Source: a bacterium (GTDB lineage: Bacteria; Chloroflexota; Dormibacteria; Aeolococcales; Bog-877). Taken from it: DNA of 5,145 nucleotides. The position numbers were made by a program, and so were the translations under genes. The stretch is from positions 1 through 5,145 of the forward strand of contig JAKBTP010000154.1 of assembly GCA_021844355.1 (NCBI GenBank). Reading direction: 5' to 3'. This document shows positions 1-5,145 of the stretch, one piece after another (position 1 is the first letter of the stretch; each line of letters begins with the position of its first letter). The notes below the pieces were generated by a model, which saw nothing but the letters and a program-made list of their open reading frames with translations, was not told the DNA's origin and ran no database searches.

Positions 1-33
1 CATCGCCGCCCAGATTTTCCCGTGGACCTGCCC

Positions 34-63
34 TTGACCGGCCTCGCCCGCCTCGGTTAGGCT
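34..63 (+). promoter_or_regulatory. possible sigma-A/sigma-70 type promoter (TTGACC-N18-TAGGCT)
   Basis: TTGACC at 34-39 matches five of six bases of the -35 consensus. TAGGCT at 58-63 fits the TANNNT form of -10 element common in actinobacteria, and the spacer is 18 bp. Transcription would begin near 69-72, just before or at an ATG at 72. It would then cross the hairpin at 105-145 and meet the terminator at 176-220 before gltB. The match could be chance, or the segment could lie in the end of an upstream gene: one frame (1-60) is open to a TAG at 58-60. No regulator site (GlnR- or AmtR-like) is convincing here. Confidence 0.3.
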
Positions 64-71
64 TGTTGCCG

Positions 72-155
72 ATGCGAACCGTACCTAGCGACTCGCCGTC
101 CATGTGCCCCTCCGGCTGCCTAAAGGCGCCGGCCACGGGAGGGCAGGTCACCTAG
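72..155 (+). CDS. possible 27-codon leader ORF or tail of an upstream gene
   Basis: An ATG at 72 opens 27 codons ending in TAG at 153-155, with a second in-frame ATG at 102. The peptide begins MRTVPSDSPSMC, has cysteines at positions 12 and 16, and resembles no family I recognise. It has no Shine-Dalgarno site, but the ATG lies where transcription from the candidate promoter at 34-63 would start, so it could be translated as a leaderless message. Third-position G+C is about 80% from this ATG on, against about 60% in the same frame upstream. The frame is also open leftward to position 3, so it may instead be the last codons of a gene beginning outside the window, which would naturally end just before the terminator. 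There is no run of glutamine or glutamate codons as in classical amino-acid attenuation. Treat this as a candidate only. Confidence 0.2.
   Translation: MRTVPSDSPSMCPSGCLKAPATGGQVT
105..145 (+). other. GC-rich hairpin in the gltB leader
   Basis: TGCCC (105-109) and TCC (111-113) pair with GGA (138-140) and GGGCA (141-145), leaving C110 bulged. Inside, GGC-GCC (114-120, U117 bulged) pairs with GGCGCC (125-130) around a UAAA loop (121-124). It has no U-tract, so it is not a terminator. It overlaps the possible small ORF. GC-rich DNA forms such stems easily, so a function is uncertain. Confidence 0.3.
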
Positions 156-175
156 ACGCGGCGCACATCTAGAGG

Positions 176-220
176 ACAGAACCGGCCCTTCGAACATTCG
201 GAGGGCCGGTTCTGTTTTAT
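176..220 (+). terminator. strong Rho-independent terminator upstream of gltB
   Basis: The left arm 176-193 pairs with the right arm 198-215 in an 18-bp stem with a single G-U pair (T190/G201) and a 4-base loop (194-197). A T-rich tail, TGTTTTAT (213-220), follows directly. The T-tract lies only on the + strand side. On the opposite strand the stem is followed by CCTCTAGATG, so the terminator acts on rightward transcription. It either ends an upstream transcript or a short RNA started near 70, or it lies in the 5' leader of gltB. Its end is about 38 bp before the gltB ATG. Confidence 0.88.
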
Positions 221-257
221 CCGGACCCTCGTCCTTCCCGACCGGCACCAGTCACCC

Positions 258-4853
<4,596 letters not shown>

Positions 4854-4856
4854 TCG

Positions 4857-5145
4857 GTGCCGGATCCACTGGGTTTCGTGCACTTCCCGCGCACCACCGC
4901 GCCCAGCCGCCCGGTCCACCTGCGGCTCGCGGACTACGCCGAGATCCACCTGGCAACGGGCGAAGGCGAACTGCGCGAGCAGGCGCGCCGCTGCATGGGA
5001 TGCGGCATCCCCTTCTGCCACCAGGGCTGCCCGCTGCACAACCTCATCCCCGACTGGAACGCTTTGGTGGAGCGCCGGAGCTGGCAGCAGGCCCTGTCGC
5101 GCCTGCACCTGACCAACAACTTCCCGGAGTTCACAGGGCGACTCT
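4857..5145 (+). CDS. gltD: glutamate synthase (NADPH), small (beta) subunit, N-terminal part
   Basis: GltD carries FAD, oxidises NADPH and passes electrons through iron-sulfur clusters to FMN in GltB. Only the first 96 codons are present, out of roughly 480-490 usual for the family; the right window edge cuts the gene. The visible part is the N-terminal iron-sulfur domain: C46, C49, C54 and C58 in the spacing C-x2-C-x4-C-x3-C (CMGCGIPFCHQGC), then NLIPDWN and the family hallmark TNNFPEFTGR near 86-95. These cysteines contribute to the 4Fe-4S clusters of the complex. The FAD and NADPH Rossmann folds would lie beyond the window. GTG 4857 is chosen because it keeps the DPLGF segment near the N-terminus seen in actinobacterial GltD and has GAGG 7 bases upstream. 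The 3-base gap after gltB indicates one operon. The stretch before the first cysteine (about 45 residues) is somewhat short compared with relatives, with no sign of damage. Confidence 0.95.
   Translation, partial: MPDPLGFVHFPRTTAPSRPVHLRLADYAEIHLATGEGELREQARRCMGCGIPFCHQGCPLHNLIPDWNALVERRSWQQALSRLHLTNNFPEFTGRL

Noticed and set aside
1..3. Start codon of a leftward gene (CAT at 1-3 is ATG on the - strand)
   Set aside because: Only the start triplet would be inside the window and no clear Shine-Dalgarno sequence precedes it on that strand.
1..60. End of an upstream gene in the frame stopping at TAG 58-60
   Set aside because: The 19 codons have fairly high third-position G+C (about 74%), so this is possible. 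They are too few to recognise, and a second frame is open through to 155, so I cannot choose between them.
70..175. Glutamine riboswitch or T-box in the leader
   Set aside because: I see none of the conserved elements of a T-box, and no match I can support to the glnA-type glutamine aptamer. The structure is only generic GC-rich pairing.

Overview
The window is a high-GC bacterial segment (roughly two thirds G+C by eye) holding the start of a glutamate synthase (GOGAT) operon on the + strand. The GltB and GltD sequences, the GTG start of gltD, the strong GC bias at third codon positions and a possible TTGACC-N18-TAGGCT promoter best fit an actinobacterium, perhaps from a poorly sampled lineage. 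This placement is an inference from motifs, not from a search.

Layout. Positions 1-257 are non-coding or hold only the tail of an upstream gene. They contain a possible promoter (34-63), a possible 27-codon ORF (72-155), a GC-rich hairpin (105-145) and a very strong intrinsic terminator (176-220) that ends only about 38 bp before gltB. Positions 258-4853 are one intact gene, gltB, encoding the 1531-residue large (alpha) subunit with all expected domains and cofactor motifs. After a 3-base gap, gltD (small/beta subunit) starts at GTG 4857 and runs off the right edge after 96 codons.

The two genes work together. GltB hydrolyses glutamine and channels the ammonia to its FMN site, where 2-oxoglutarate is converted to glutamate. 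GltD supplies electrons from NADPH through FAD and iron-sulfur clusters. With glutamine synthetase this is the main ammonia assimilation route when nitrogen is scarce.

The coding part is ordinary core metabolism, and I see no undescribed system in it. The only part worth a second look is the 257-bp leader. A strong terminator sits almost against gltB, there is no Shine-Dalgarno sequence and little room for a promoter. This raises the question of attenuation, a terminator-embedded promoter, or simply a boundary with an upstream gene.
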